DNA from: a virus
DNA length: 29,277 bases
Strand: one strand, 5' to 3'
IMG/VR virus record: IMGVR_UViG_3300032220_000368
Coordinates: 1-29,277 of that record
Below are positions 20,765 to 26,994 of the stretch, piece after piece. The position numbers were made by a program, and so were the translations under genes. The notes beneath the pieces were generated by a model. It made no database searches and was not told the DNA's origin. It was given only the letters and a program-made list of their open reading frames with translations. The stretch's first letter is position 1. Each line of letters begins with the position of its first letter.

Positions 20765-21005
20765 AATTTATCTTGAATACTTTGGCTACGGTTTAGAAGA
20801 CTTTATTCCCTGCGAAGTATGCGGACAAAGAGCAGTTGACATTCACCACATAGACGCACGGGGAATGGGGGGAACGAAAAAAGAAGATACGATTGACAAT
20901 TTACAAGCTTTATGCCGGTACTGTCACGTTGTTATGGGCGACACAAAGACACATTATCAATATTTAAAGGACATTCACAATAAAGTATTAAATGGCAAAA
21001 GTTAA
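20748..21005 (+). CDS. HNH endonuclease
   Basis: This 85-residue protein overlaps the HAD gene by 17 bases. CEVC (C22, C25) and CRYC (C56, C59) form the structural zinc site, and DIHHID (H33, H34) with N51 in TIDNLQAL is the HNH catalytic motif. HNH nucleases next to terminases are known to help cut DNA for packaging in many phages, for example HK97-like phages. Position one gene before TerS supports that role. Homing activity is less likely because it overlaps neighbours at both ends. Confidence 0.88.
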   Translation: MKKHTKIYLEYFGYGLEDFIPCEVCGQRAVDIHHIDARGMGGTKKEDTIDNLQALCRYCHVVMGDTKTHYQYLKDIHNKVLNGKS

Positions 21006-21114
21006 ACAAGACAGTCGCAAAGTATCATTCGGCAAAAGAAAGCGTGGACACGCTAAAAAGAGTTTCAACAAACATTCGCCTAAACCAAAGGCATACAAAG
21101 GACAGGGCAGGTAA
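20992..21114 (+). CDS. Very basic 40-residue protein
   Basis: The protein begins MAKVKQDSRKVSFGKRKRGH and ends with KAYKGQGR, with about 14 Lys or Arg in 40 residues. Short proteins of this form (S-RKV-FGKR-GKAKK ... Y-GQGR) recur beside packaging genes of Bacteroidetes phages, to my recollection. It overlaps the HNH gene by 14 bases and ends 22 bases before TerS. The extreme charge suggests binding to DNA or RNA. Confidence 0.7.
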   Translation: MAKVKQDSRKVSFGKRKRGHAKKSFNKHSPKPKAYKGQGR

Positions 21115-21136
21115 ACTGCGACAAAACTGCGAAATT

Positions 21137-21514
21137 ATGGCAAATTCAAAAGCATTAGAAAATTTAAAACCATTCGCAAAAGGCGAAGATTCAAGACGTA
21201 ACTTAGAAGGGCGACCGCGTAAGTATATCAGCTTATTAAAAGAACAAGGGTATAAATTAGCTGAAATAAACGATTCAATTCAGGCGCTTATGTCAATGAC
21301 CCCAAAAGAATTGGAAGCGGTTACAAATAACCCGCACGCAACTGTGCTTGAAATGACTGTTGCAAAGGCAATGACTAAGTCAATGAATAATGGCAGTCTG
21401 TATTCAATGGACACTTTATTGTCCCGTGTTTACGGTAAACCAAAAGAACAGGTTGACGTTCAACAGGATTCACGAATTGAAGTCGTATTTGTTGACGGCA
21501 AAACCATTTTGTAA
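21137..21514 (+). CDS. Small terminase subunit (TerS)
   Basis: This 125-residue protein starts MANSKALENLKPFAKGEDSR, followed by NLEGRPRKY, the DUF5681-like opening of small terminases in these phages. The middle is helical (KLAEINDSIQALMSM), which fits the oligomerisation core, and the end (VEVVFVDG-type beta strand, IEVVFVDGKTIL) fits the part that contacts TerL. TerS recognises the packaging site and controls the large subunit. Upstream in-frame codons to 21044 start with GTG and lie within the tiny basic gene's region; I prefer the ATG at 21137. Confidence 0.75.
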   Translation: MANSKALENLKPFAKGEDSRRNLEGRPRKYISLLKEQGYKLAEINDSIQALMSMTPKELEAVTNNPHATVLEMTVAKAMTKSMNNGSLYSMDTLLSRVYGKPKEQVDVQQDSRIEVVFVDGKTIL

Positions 21515-21539
21515 ATAGATTACAAAGTGCATATCTTTA
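21508..21539 (+). promoter_or_regulatory. Possible promoter for the large terminase gene
   Basis: TTTG (21508-21511) is followed after 20 bases by TATCTTTA (21532-21539), one base off TAnnTTTG. The TerL ATG is only four bases further on, so an mRNA from here would be nearly leaderless. The first box is the last codon region of TerS. This is a fair match but could be chance. Confidence 0.45.
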
Positions 21540-21543
21540 CATT

Positions 21544-22695
21544 ATGCGCATAGAACTTCCAACACCACATATTAACCAAAGGCAAATATTGGATTCCAAT
21601 AAACGTTTTATTGTCGTTATGTGCGGACGTCGTTTTGGTAAGTCTGAATTGTCGCAAATACTTGGAATCACAGAAGCATTAAAAGGCGGGTCAGTTGCAT
21701 ACGTCACACCGACATACGGATTGGCACAGGTATTCTTTGAACGCCTGACAAAGACATTGCCATTTAAAAACAATATATCAAAGCTTAAAATCTATTGTCC
21801 CAACGAAGGTTCAATTGAATTCTTTACAGGTGAAAGGTTGGATAACTTGCGCGGTCGCAAATTCCATTTGGTTATTATTGACGAAGCTGCTTTTATTTCA
21901 GACCTTGAAGACGGTTGGTCAAATAGCATACGCCCAACGCTGACCGATTACGAAGGGCGTGCGGTTTTCCTTTCAACACCACGTGGCAAAAACTTCTTTT
22001 ATTCCCTGTTTATGAAGCAGGGTGAAAATGATTGGCAAAGTTTTAAATTTAGTACGTACGACAACCCGCATATAAACCCCCGCGAAATTGACGACGCCCG
22101 AATTCAATTACCCGAAGTCGTATTTAATCAGGAATATTTAGCAGACCCCGCAGAAAATAGCGCCAACCCGTTTGGGAACGCATTTATCAAACGCTGCATT
22201 AAACCTGTTTCAGCGCAGACAATTGTCTGTTATGGTATTGACCTTGCAAAGTCTGTTGACTTTACTGTTATTATTGGCTTAGATAATGCCGGAAACGTGG
22301 CTTATTTTGACCGCTTCCAATTGGATTGGCATAACACTAAGGAAACCATAAAAAGATTGCCGCCTGCGCCTATAATCGTGGATTCAACGGGAGTTGGTGA
22401 CCCGATACTTGAAGACTTAATGCGCGACGGGATAAATATTGAAGGTTTGAAATTTACAAGTCAGTCAAAGCAGCAATTAATGGAAGGTTTAGCTTCAGCC
22501 ATTCAACAGGGACGCATTGGATTTCCTGAAGGGGTTATTGTGGACGAATTAGACGTGTTTGAATATCAGTTCACCGCAAATGGTGTAAGGTATTCAGCGC
22601 CGTCCGGATTCCACGACGACTGCGTTATGGCATTGGCTTTGGCTTGGCAGAATCATAACATTAAGCGTGGTTCAGGGCGTTACGCCTTTGCTTAA
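21544..22695 (+). CDS. terL: Large terminase subunit (TerL)
   Basis: This 383-residue motor packages DNA into the prohead. The ATPase half has Walker A GRRFGKS at 28-34, Walker B LVIIDEAA (D113, E114) and the coupling motif STP at 144-146. The RNase H-like nuclease half has D233 (YGIDLAKS), D280 (IVDSTGVGD) and D358/D359 (FHDDC). The size is slightly short for TerL but both domains are complete. It is far from the portal gene, unlike the usual TerL-portal pair, unless the genome is permuted differently. The gene ends just before a structured non-coding stretch. Confidence 0.95.
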   Translation: MRIELPTPHINQRQILDSNKRFIVVMCGRRFGKSELSQILGITEALKGGSVAYVTPTYGLAQVFFERLTKTLPFKNNISKLKIYCPNEGSIEFFTGERLDNLRGRKFHLVIIDEAAFISDLEDGWSNSIRPTLTDYEGRAVFLSTPRGKNFFYSLFMKQGENDWQSFKFSTYDNPHINPREIDDARIQLPEVVFNQEYLADPAENSANPFGNAFIKRCIKPVSAQTIVCYGIDLAKSVDFTVIIGLDNAGNVAYFDRFQLDWHNTKETIKRLPPAPIIVDSTGVGDPILEDLMRDGINIEGLKFTSQSKQQLMEGLASAIQQGRIGFPEGVIVDELDVFEYQFTANGVRYSAPSGFHDDCVMALALAWQNHNIKRGSGRYAFA

Positions 22696-22767
22696 TCAAT
22701 CACAAAAGTTGCTTTATTAGGCAACTTTGAGGCGAAAACGATTCATAATCGGCTCATATATGATTGA
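22696..22767 (+). other. Predicted three-way-junction RNA or DNA structure
   Basis: TCAATCA (22696-22702) can pair with TGATTGA (22761-22767). Inside lie AAAGTTGC/GCAACTTT (22705-22712 with 22721-22728) and CGATT/AATCG (22739-22743 with 22747-22751). Together they make a possible three-way junction beginning right after the TerL stop. No T run follows, so it is not a standard terminator. It may protect the 3' end of the mRNA. Confidence 0.45.
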
Positions 22768-22771
22768 TAAA

Positions 22772-22800
22772 CCGCTTATCCTTATTATTTACCGTTCATC
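22772..22800 (+). repeat. Tandem CCGYTYATC repeats upstream of a promoter
   Basis: CCGCTTATC at 22772-22780 and CCGTTCATC at 22792-22800 have starts 20 bases apart, as in the pair at 12328-12356. They lie 57 and 37 bases before the TTTG box of the promoter at 22829. The pair therefore occupies the same two-turn grid but one step farther out than the first pair. Confidence 0.55.
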
Positions 22801-22828
22801 ACAAAGTTGAAAAATAGTTGGCAATATG

Positions 22829-22861
22829 TTTGGAATGTGTATATAAGTTAATATATCTTTG
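22829..22861 (+). promoter_or_regulatory. Bacteroidetes-type promoter for the small-gene operon
   Basis: TTTG (22829-22832), 21 bases and TATCTTTG (22854-22861) match the consensus exactly and have the same spacing as the promoter at 12366-12398. Both continue TTTGGA-A/T-TGT after the upstream box. The first downstream ATG is 22890. Confidence 0.75.
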
Positions 22862-22889
22862 ATTTATCAAACAAACAAAAACCAACATT

Positions 22890-23096
22890 ATGAAAAACGA
22901 AACAAAACTTAATTACGCAACTTTACATTTTGCAATTGACGATTTAGAGTTAATTAATCAAGCACTTTGCAGATTATTAATTTATACTAAAAATGAAGAT
23001 AAAAAATCAGAATTGAGCAGAATTATTTGGCAATTATCACAGGCAATTAACCCTGAATTATACGAAAGTTCAGATAATGCATTATATAATTCATAA
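22890..23096 (+). CDS. Hypothetical small protein, first gene of early operon
   Basis: This 68-residue protein begins MKNETKLNYATLHFAIDDLE and is helical, with LCRLLIYTKNEDKKSELSRI. It lies directly behind the promoter at 22829-22861. I do not recognise a family. Small proteins first in a phage early operon often interfere with host proteins or regulate phage genes. Confidence 0.65.
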   Translation: MKNETKLNYATLHFAIDDLELINQALCRLLIYTKNEDKKSELSRIIWQLSQAINPELYESSDNALYNS

Positions 23097-23109
23097 ACTA
23101 ATTACTATC

Positions 23110-23138
23110 CCCCGCAGGGGTGCGACTGTCCAACGCAC
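23110..23138 (+). other. Two adjacent GC-rich hairpins
   Basis: CCCC-GCA-GGGG (23110-23120) is followed directly by GTGCG/CGCAC (23120-23124 with 23134-23138), then a weak TTTT. In an AT-rich genome such a pair stands out. It could be a weak terminator or a leader element for the next gene at 23156. Confidence 0.45.
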
Positions 23139-23155
23139 ATTTTAAACTTACAACT

Positions 23156-23308
23156 ATGCCAAACAAATTAAAAACACCACAGGAAAAACATTTGGAATTA
23201 TTAGCTGCCCGTCAAAAGAAATACGCCCAAGAATCATTGGGTATGGGTTGGTTCTTTGCTATTGTTGCCGGCGCTTTATTGTTAACCGCTTTAATTGAAA
23301 ACATATAA
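23156..23308 (+). CDS. Small single-pass membrane protein
   Basis: This 50-residue protein begins MPNKLKTPQEKHLELLAARQ. A charged helix (1-29) is followed by one membrane segment (about 30-48, WFFAIVAGALLLTALI). The GTG-started extension upstream runs through the hairpins and is not favoured. Function is unknown. Single-pass proteins of this form can act on the host membrane early in infection. Confidence 0.6.
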   Translation: MPNKLKTPQEKHLELLAARQKKYAQESLGMGWFFAIVAGALLLTALIENI

Positions 23309-23309
23309 T

Positions 23310-23480
23310 ATGCCATATTCAACTTGCTGCGGCGCACATACAAACTTTACGGAAATGGACATTTGTCCGGATTGCTTAGAGCATTGCGACTTTGAAGACG
23401 ACGACGACGAAGAAGAAGTTGCACAGGACGAACAGACAGAAAACCAAATTGACCAAATTAAAATTGACCAAAATGCCTAA
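23310..23480 (+). CDS. Small zinc-binding protein with acidic tail
   Basis: This 56-residue protein begins MPYSTCCGAHTNFTEMDICP. C6/C7, C19/C22 and H25/C26 (STCCGA, ICPDCLEHC) make a likely zinc ribbon. CCGA-ICPDC-EHC proteins are common in Bacteroidetes phages. The second half is very acidic (a run of D and E at 28-36), which may mimic DNA or bind basic partners. It starts one base after the previous stop. Confidence 0.7.
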   Translation: MPYSTCCGAHTNFTEMDICPDCLEHCDFEDDDDEEEVAQDEQTENQIDQIKIDQNA

Positions 23481-23634
23481 TTACTACGAACTAAAACAGA
23501 CGACTTTAATGGAATTGGAAATTGAAGGTTTAATTGAAAAGATTAAACAACTTGAAATAAGTTTAGGAATTAAAGAATTGGAAGTTAAACAATTAAAAAT
23601 GCGTATATTAGCATTGGCAGATATTAACCAATAA
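23473..23634 (+). CDS. Small coiled-coil protein
   Basis: This 53-residue protein begins MPNYYELKQTTLMELEIEGL and is almost wholly a heptad helix (LIEKIKQLEISLGIKEL, VKQLKMRILAL). A leucine-zipper-type dimer is likely. It overlaps the previous gene by eight bases. A longer upstream extension begins at a non-ATG codon and is not used. Function is unknown. Confidence 0.6.
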   Translation: MPNYYELKQTTLMELEIEGLIEKIKQLEISLGIKELEVKQLKMRILALADINQ

Positions 23635-23640
23635 TACTTT

Positions 23641-24000
23641 ATGATAACAAACTTTGAATACCTTACAAGGGAAATGACCGACGAAGAAAAGAAGTTAGTG
23701 CCAATTCTGATAAAAGGATTTAGCACCAAGACAAAAGACAACCCAATTAAAGCGCCTGAAATTGTACAGTCAATCAATGGCAAACGTGAAACATTGGGTT
23801 TAAAGTCAAACTTTTCTGAAGTTAGGTTGCGAAAAATAGTTAACTTTATAAGGGCAGAAGGCATATTGCCTTTAATAGCGACGTCAAACGGTTACTATTG
23901 CAGCAATGACAAAGAAGAAATAAAGAACCAAATTGAAAGCTTAACGCAGCGCGCTGAAGCGATTATGTCAAGCGCTAACGGGTTAAATAAATTTTTATGA
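23641..24000 (+). CDS. Winged-helix-like protein, conserved in Bacteroidetes phages
   Basis: This 119-residue protein has a familiar pattern: SEVRLRKIVNFIRAEGILPL, IATSNGYYCSNDKEEIKNQI and ESLTQRAEAIMSSANGLNKF. The first part looks like a recognition helix and the GYYCSNDKEE part like a wing. I have seen this arrangement in many Bacteroidetes phages and prophages, where its function is not settled; a DNA-binding regulator is most likely. It is the last gene before another promoter-like element at 24017. Confidence 0.65.
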   Translation: MITNFEYLTREMTDEEKKLVPILIKGFSTKTKDNPIKAPEIVQSINGKRETLGLKSNFSEVRLRKIVNFIRAEGILPLIATSNGYYCSNDKEEIKNQIESLTQRAEAIMSSANGLNKFL

Positions 24001-24016
24001 TAATAGTTTTATCAAT

Positions 24017-24034
24017 AATATGTTGGGAATGTGT
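24017..24034 (+). repeat. 18-base element repeated from the promoter at 22823
   Basis: AATATGTTGGGAATGTGT here matches 17 of 18 bases of AATATGTTTGGAATGTGT at 22823-22840, which contains the upstream promoter box. The downstream -7 box is poor here (TATATTCT at 24041 or later). It is probably a weak or regulated promoter for the gene at 24072. Confidence 0.5.
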
Positions 24035-24071
24035 TAAACTTATATTCTATAAACTTATAAATAAATAATCT

Positions 24072-24230
24072 ATGAAGGAATTAATTGAACTTCGCGAATG
24101 GGTTGAACAACAATGCAAAACAGGTCAGCCGTTTACCTGCGCAGACGTTTTAAATAAGATTGACGAAATGTGCGAAACTGACGATGATATTGATAATCTT
24201 TTATTAACTTCGTGCTATGAAATGGAATAA
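24072..24230 (+). CDS. Small acidic protein before the tail chaperone
   Basis: This 52-residue protein begins MKELIELREWVEQQCKTGQP and has four Cys residues spread out (C15, C23, C34, C48), with an acidic ETDDDIDN near residue 38. It is helical overall. It overlaps the tail chaperone gene by 14 bases in another frame. No family is recognised. It starts a short distance after the promoter-like element at 24017. Confidence 0.6.
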   Translation: MKELIELREWVEQQCKTGQPFTCADVLNKIDEMCETDDDIDNLLLTSCYEME

Positions 24231-24891
24231 TTTAACCCTTTGGCAGTACCAACAATTGATGCCTATTTTAACCAACCCTGAAAAGGATTGGACAGAATTG
24301 GACAAAGAAGTTAAGCAGTTGGCGGTAATTAGCGGACTGACTGAATATCAGATTGACAGTTTAAGTATTGAAACATTAAAGGAAATGCGCCAAGACTTGG
24401 CATTTTTAGACGAACCAATTGAAGGCAAACCGGTTGACTTTATTGTTGTCAATGGCAGACGTTACCGAATGAATTACGATATTAAAAATATGCCGGCTGC
24501 ACGATATATTGAAAGCAAGGTATTCAGCAAAGATACATTGGGAAACCTGCACAAAATAGCTGCGTCAATGGTTATACCGCAAAAGAAGACTTGGTTCGGC
24601 AAATGGATTGACGACAAATACGACGCAAGCAAACACGAAGATTATGCTGCGGATATGCAGGAAGCTAACTTTATACACGTTTACCATTCGTTGGTTTTTT
24701 TTTATCAAGTTTACAGAAATTGGATAGAAGTTTCTCGGGACTATATGAAGGCGGAAATGATGAAAGCGGGAATGACGGCGACGCAAGCGGATTCGGTGGT
24801 GTTGCTTTTATGCGAATCTACGGGTGGCATTATACCGCCAAACTTGTTGCCGAACACGAAAATATCAGAAATTCAGAAGCTTTTGAAATGA
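24217..24891 (+). CDS. Putative tail assembly chaperone (G-type product)
   Basis: This 224-residue protein begins MKWNNLTLWQYQQLMPILTN, a common opening (x-L-T-L-x-Q-Y-x-L) of tail assembly chaperones in Bacteroidetes phages. NGRRYRMNYDIKNMPAARYI at 88-107 is the conserved beta-helix part. Such proteins coat the tape-measure protein while the tail tube grows. Within the gene, nine T at 24695-24703 form a T TTT TTT slippery site, and the -1 frame is open from 24669 to 24974, as expected for a G/GT frameshift pair. The last 60 codons have unusual third-base G use, fitting dual coding. Confidence 0.65.
   Translation: MKWNNLTLWQYQQLMPILTNPEKDWTELDKEVKQLAVISGLTEYQIDSLSIETLKEMRQDLAFLDEPIEGKPVDFIVVNGRRYRMNYDIKNMPAARYIESKVFSKDTLGNLHKIAASMVIPQKKTWFGKWIDDKYDASKHEDYAADMQEANFIHVYHSLVFFYQVYRNWIEVSRDYMKAEMMKAGMTATQADSVVLLLCESTGGIIPPNLLPNTKISEIQKLLK
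24696..24702 (+). other. Probable -1 ribosomal frameshift site
   Basis: Heptamer T TTT TTT sits in the zero frame of the chaperone gene (codons GTT TTT TTT TAT). Slipping back one base keeps perfect pairing and enters a frame open to 24974. The fused product would have 162 residues from the first frame plus 90 from the second. No strong downstream stimulatory structure was found by eye. Confidence 0.5.
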
Positions 24892-24974
24892 AGACTTTGG
24901 AGTTTTTGAATACAATGGCGTATTTAAAGTCAAAAAATGCATACGACCGCGAAGAATTAAAGCGGCAAAGATAG
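24702..24974 (+). CDS. Frameshifted extension of the tail chaperone (T-type), or separate small gene
   Basis: This frame is reached by a -1 slip at 24696-24702. The first part is a Gly-, Asp- and Ser-rich linker (GGNDESGNDGDASGFGG). From residue 37 onward it reads like a folded helical domain (MRIYGWHYTAKLVAEHENIR, ending YDREELKRQR) with codon use typical of this phage. If not made by frameshifting, ATG 24810 could start a separate 54-residue protein. The overlap with the first frame is about 190 bases, longer than in lambda. I favour the frameshift because the linker frame stays open and the slippery site is ideal. Confidence 0.5.
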   Translation, partial: LSSLQKLDRSFSGLYEGGNDESGNDGDASGFGGVAFMRIYGWHYTAKLVAEHENIRNSEAFEMKTLEFLNTMAYLKSKNAYDREELKRQR

Positions 24975-25006
24975 TTGGTTTTATGTTATGAGTAAATATG
25001 AAGAAG

Positions 25007-25030
25007 ACCCCGTTATTTAGCGGGGTTTTT
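25007..25030 (+). terminator. Rho-independent terminator
   Basis: ACCCCG (25007-25012) pairs with CGGGGT (25021-25026) around an eight-base loop, and five T follow (25026-25030). It separates the chaperone genes from the tail completion genes. A ten-codon frame (24988-25020) ends with TAG inside the loop. Confidence 0.85.
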
Positions 25031-25033
25031 CTA

Positions 25034-25069
25034 TTGGCGGTATTTAGAGTTGAAATAGCTATTTATTTG
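25034..25069 (+). promoter_or_regulatory. Weak promoter candidate after the terminator
   Basis: TTG (25034-25036) and TTTATTTG (25062-25069, one base off TAnnTTTG) are spaced 25 bases apart, longer than the 21 of the other promoters. The ATG at 25071 follows after one base. A promoter is expected here because of the terminator upstream, but this match is weak. Confidence 0.3.
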
Positions 25070-25070
25070 T

Positions 25071-25799
25071 ATGAGTGAAGCCAAAGCACAGGCAAAAGCA
25101 ATTAGGGACGGATTTCTTAAAAGAATCGGTGAACAATACAACCTTATTGACCCGACTGAATTTCCTATTGCTGAACAAATGCTTATATTCTACGGTAAGG
25201 AGTTCAACGACGAAGTACAAAAGAATCTAAGCAAAAGCGGTTCAATTGCTTCCGGTAAGATTGGGGATTTGGTTGTACCAAAGGTCAATAAATTTGGGAA
25301 TGATTATGAAATGTATTTGGGATATGACAAAGACAACCCGGCTTCAGTTTATTATAAGTTTATAAACAAGGGGGTTCGTGGTGTTGGCGGTGTAAATGCA
25401 AAACCTAAAAAGGTTGCTTCAGATACGCCTTACCAATATAAAACACCATACCCAAACAAGAAAATGGCAACGTCAATTTTGCAATGGTACAGATTAGGCA
25501 AAGCAAAAACGACTTCGGAAACACAAACAAAAAAGCTAAGTAAAACACAAAGAAAAAACAAAAAGCTTAAACAAGTTGTAAATAAAGCTAATTCTTTGAA
25601 AAACCTGGCATACGCTACGGCTGCGGCAATTAAAAGGGACGGTTTACGTACAACTTCGTATTTTGATAATGCAGTTAAGGCGGTATTTAATAAAGAATTC
25701 TTTGCGACAATGGCAATCGCTTTTGGCGGTGACGTTCAGCTTCAAATTAGACAAATAGGAAATAAAATAGAATCAAACAATGGCAATAACAATAAATAG
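25071..25799 (+). CDS. Putative tail completion / head-tail joining protein
   Basis: This 242-residue protein contains VYYKFINKGVRGVGG near 93-107, PYQYKTPYPNKKMATSILQW, and AYATAAAIKRDGLRTTSYF, with FDNAVKAVF following. That series (Y-FI-KG-RG, basic loop, AIxRDGL-T-F) resembles the HK97-gp10-like tail-joining proteins of Bacteroidetes phages. The middle (135-175) is Lys-rich and probably flexible. It overlaps the next gene by 20 bases. Because it lies upstream of distal tail genes, a tail completion role is favoured, inferred from pattern and order. Confidence 0.55.
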   Translation: MSEAKAQAKAIRDGFLKRIGEQYNLIDPTEFPIAEQMLIFYGKEFNDEVQKNLSKSGSIASGKIGDLVVPKVNKFGNDYEMYLGYDKDNPASVYYKFINKGVRGVGGVNAKPKKVASDTPYQYKTPYPNKKMATSILQWYRLGKAKTTSETQTKKLSKTQRKNKKLKQVVNKANSLKNLAYATAAAIKRDGLRTTSYFDNAVKAVFNKEFFATMAIAFGGDVQLQIRQIGNKIESNNGNNNK

Positions 25800-26994
25800 T
25801 CAACCGGCTACATATCCAAGTATGCACGAAGACCTTTGGTTTGTAGCTTCTTCAACAAATGTTGGGGTGACAAACTTTAAATTTGTGTACGACGTATATA
25901 TTGACGGCGCACAGGTAAGCAGAAACAAAGTATTCCCTGCACCAAGTGGTGAAGGTAGTTACGGCGTATTTAACGCGTCACCAATGGTGCGCGCATACGT
26001 AACCAATTACTTTGAACCTTCAGGAAGCACGGTTTTAATGGCTTCAAATAATAAAATAAAAGTTGACTATCAAGTGCGCATAGGCGAAGAAGTAAGCGGT
26101 GCAGTTGTTGCAAACCTGGCTTCAGGTTCTTATTCAGCATACAACTATTATGCGCCTTTGTTCGGGGATATATTCACGGAAAACGGCGACGTACCTTTGG
26201 TATTGTCAAGCTATTATGATAATTTACTTATTGAGAATTACACGGACGATTGGTTGTCAGATCGCGACAATGGGGATATACCTATTGAATACGGCGACCA
26301 ATTCTTTATTACATTCTTAAAGATTACAGGCGGGACATATAAACTTTGGGTTCAGCCAACAAATGCAAACGGAACTTTGGGAACTGCGGTAAGCGGCGGA
26401 ATTACAATGACCGGACAATTTAATTTGTTCAATTTTCAAGCTGCGGCAATAAATGCTTGGGCGGGTTCAACAATAATAACAGAAAATACATACGGTTATA
26501 ATGTTTATATTTCACTTGGTGCAGGCACAACAAGGGTATTACGATTCAGGCAGGTATGTAACCCAAAGTACAGACAATATAACCTTCACTTTCTCAATAG
26601 ACTTGGCGGATATGATACAATGGCATTCAGATTGGTTAACAAAAGAAGAAGCCAATTTGAACGGTCTTCATACAGACGTAACCCTTATCAGTTATCAGGT
26701 AGTCAAATGAAGAATATTGATACGTACAACAAATACAATGAAACTACGTACAATTTCGCAATTCAGCATACTGACTATTATATGTTGACTTCAGATTGGG
26801 TTAATGACCAAGATTATGCTTGGCTTGCGCAATTAATAGCGTCACCAATTGTTTATATGGAAGTACAGGGCGCATTTTTTCCTGTAACAATTAATAGTAC
26901 AAATTATCAATACAAATACAAGGTTGCTGACAAATTATTTAATTTTGATTTGGAAGTTGAAGTTGGTAAATATTTAAACAGTCAATTCAGATAA
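25780..26994 (+). CDS. Distal tail / minor tail structural protein
   Basis: This 404-residue protein is largely beta-structured. It has an N-terminal domain (MAITINSQPATYPSMHEDLW, WFVASSTNVGVTNFKF) and a later part with NLHFLNRLGGYDTMAFRLVN near residues 268-287, a signature I know from tail proteins of Bacteroidetes phages. The C-terminus has strands with FDLEVEVGKYLNSQFR. It shares TAATG with the next gene. A distal tail or baseplate component is the best guess, between the tail completion protein and the larger tail protein. Confidence 0.6.
   Translation: MAITINSQPATYPSMHEDLWFVASSTNVGVTNFKFVYDVYIDGAQVSRNKVFPAPSGEGSYGVFNASPMVRAYVTNYFEPSGSTVLMASNNKIKVDYQVRIGEEVSGAVVANLASGSYSAYNYYAPLFGDIFTENGDVPLVLSSYYDNLLIENYTDDWLSDRDNGDIPIEYGDQFFITFLKITGGTYKLWVQPTNANGTLGTAVSGGITMTGQFNLFNFQAAAINAWAGSTIITENTYGYNVYISLGAGTTRVLRFRQVCNPKYRQYNLHFLNRLGGYDTMAFRLVNKRRSQFERSSYRRNPYQLSGSQMKNIDTYNKYNETTYNFAIQHTDYYMLTSDWVNDQDYAWLAQLIASPIVYMEVQGAFFPVTINSTNYQYKYKVADKLFNFDLEVEVGKYLNSQFR

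Noticed and set aside
21044-21136. Longer TerS from GTG
   Set aside because: It overlaps the tiny basic protein gene in another frame, and MANSKALENLKPF at 21137 is the expected TerS opening.
23392-23472. Lys/Thr-rich extension of the small coiled-coil protein
   Set aside because: It lies in the acidic tail of the previous gene read in another frame and starts at a non-ATG codon; ATG at 23473 has the usual short overlap.
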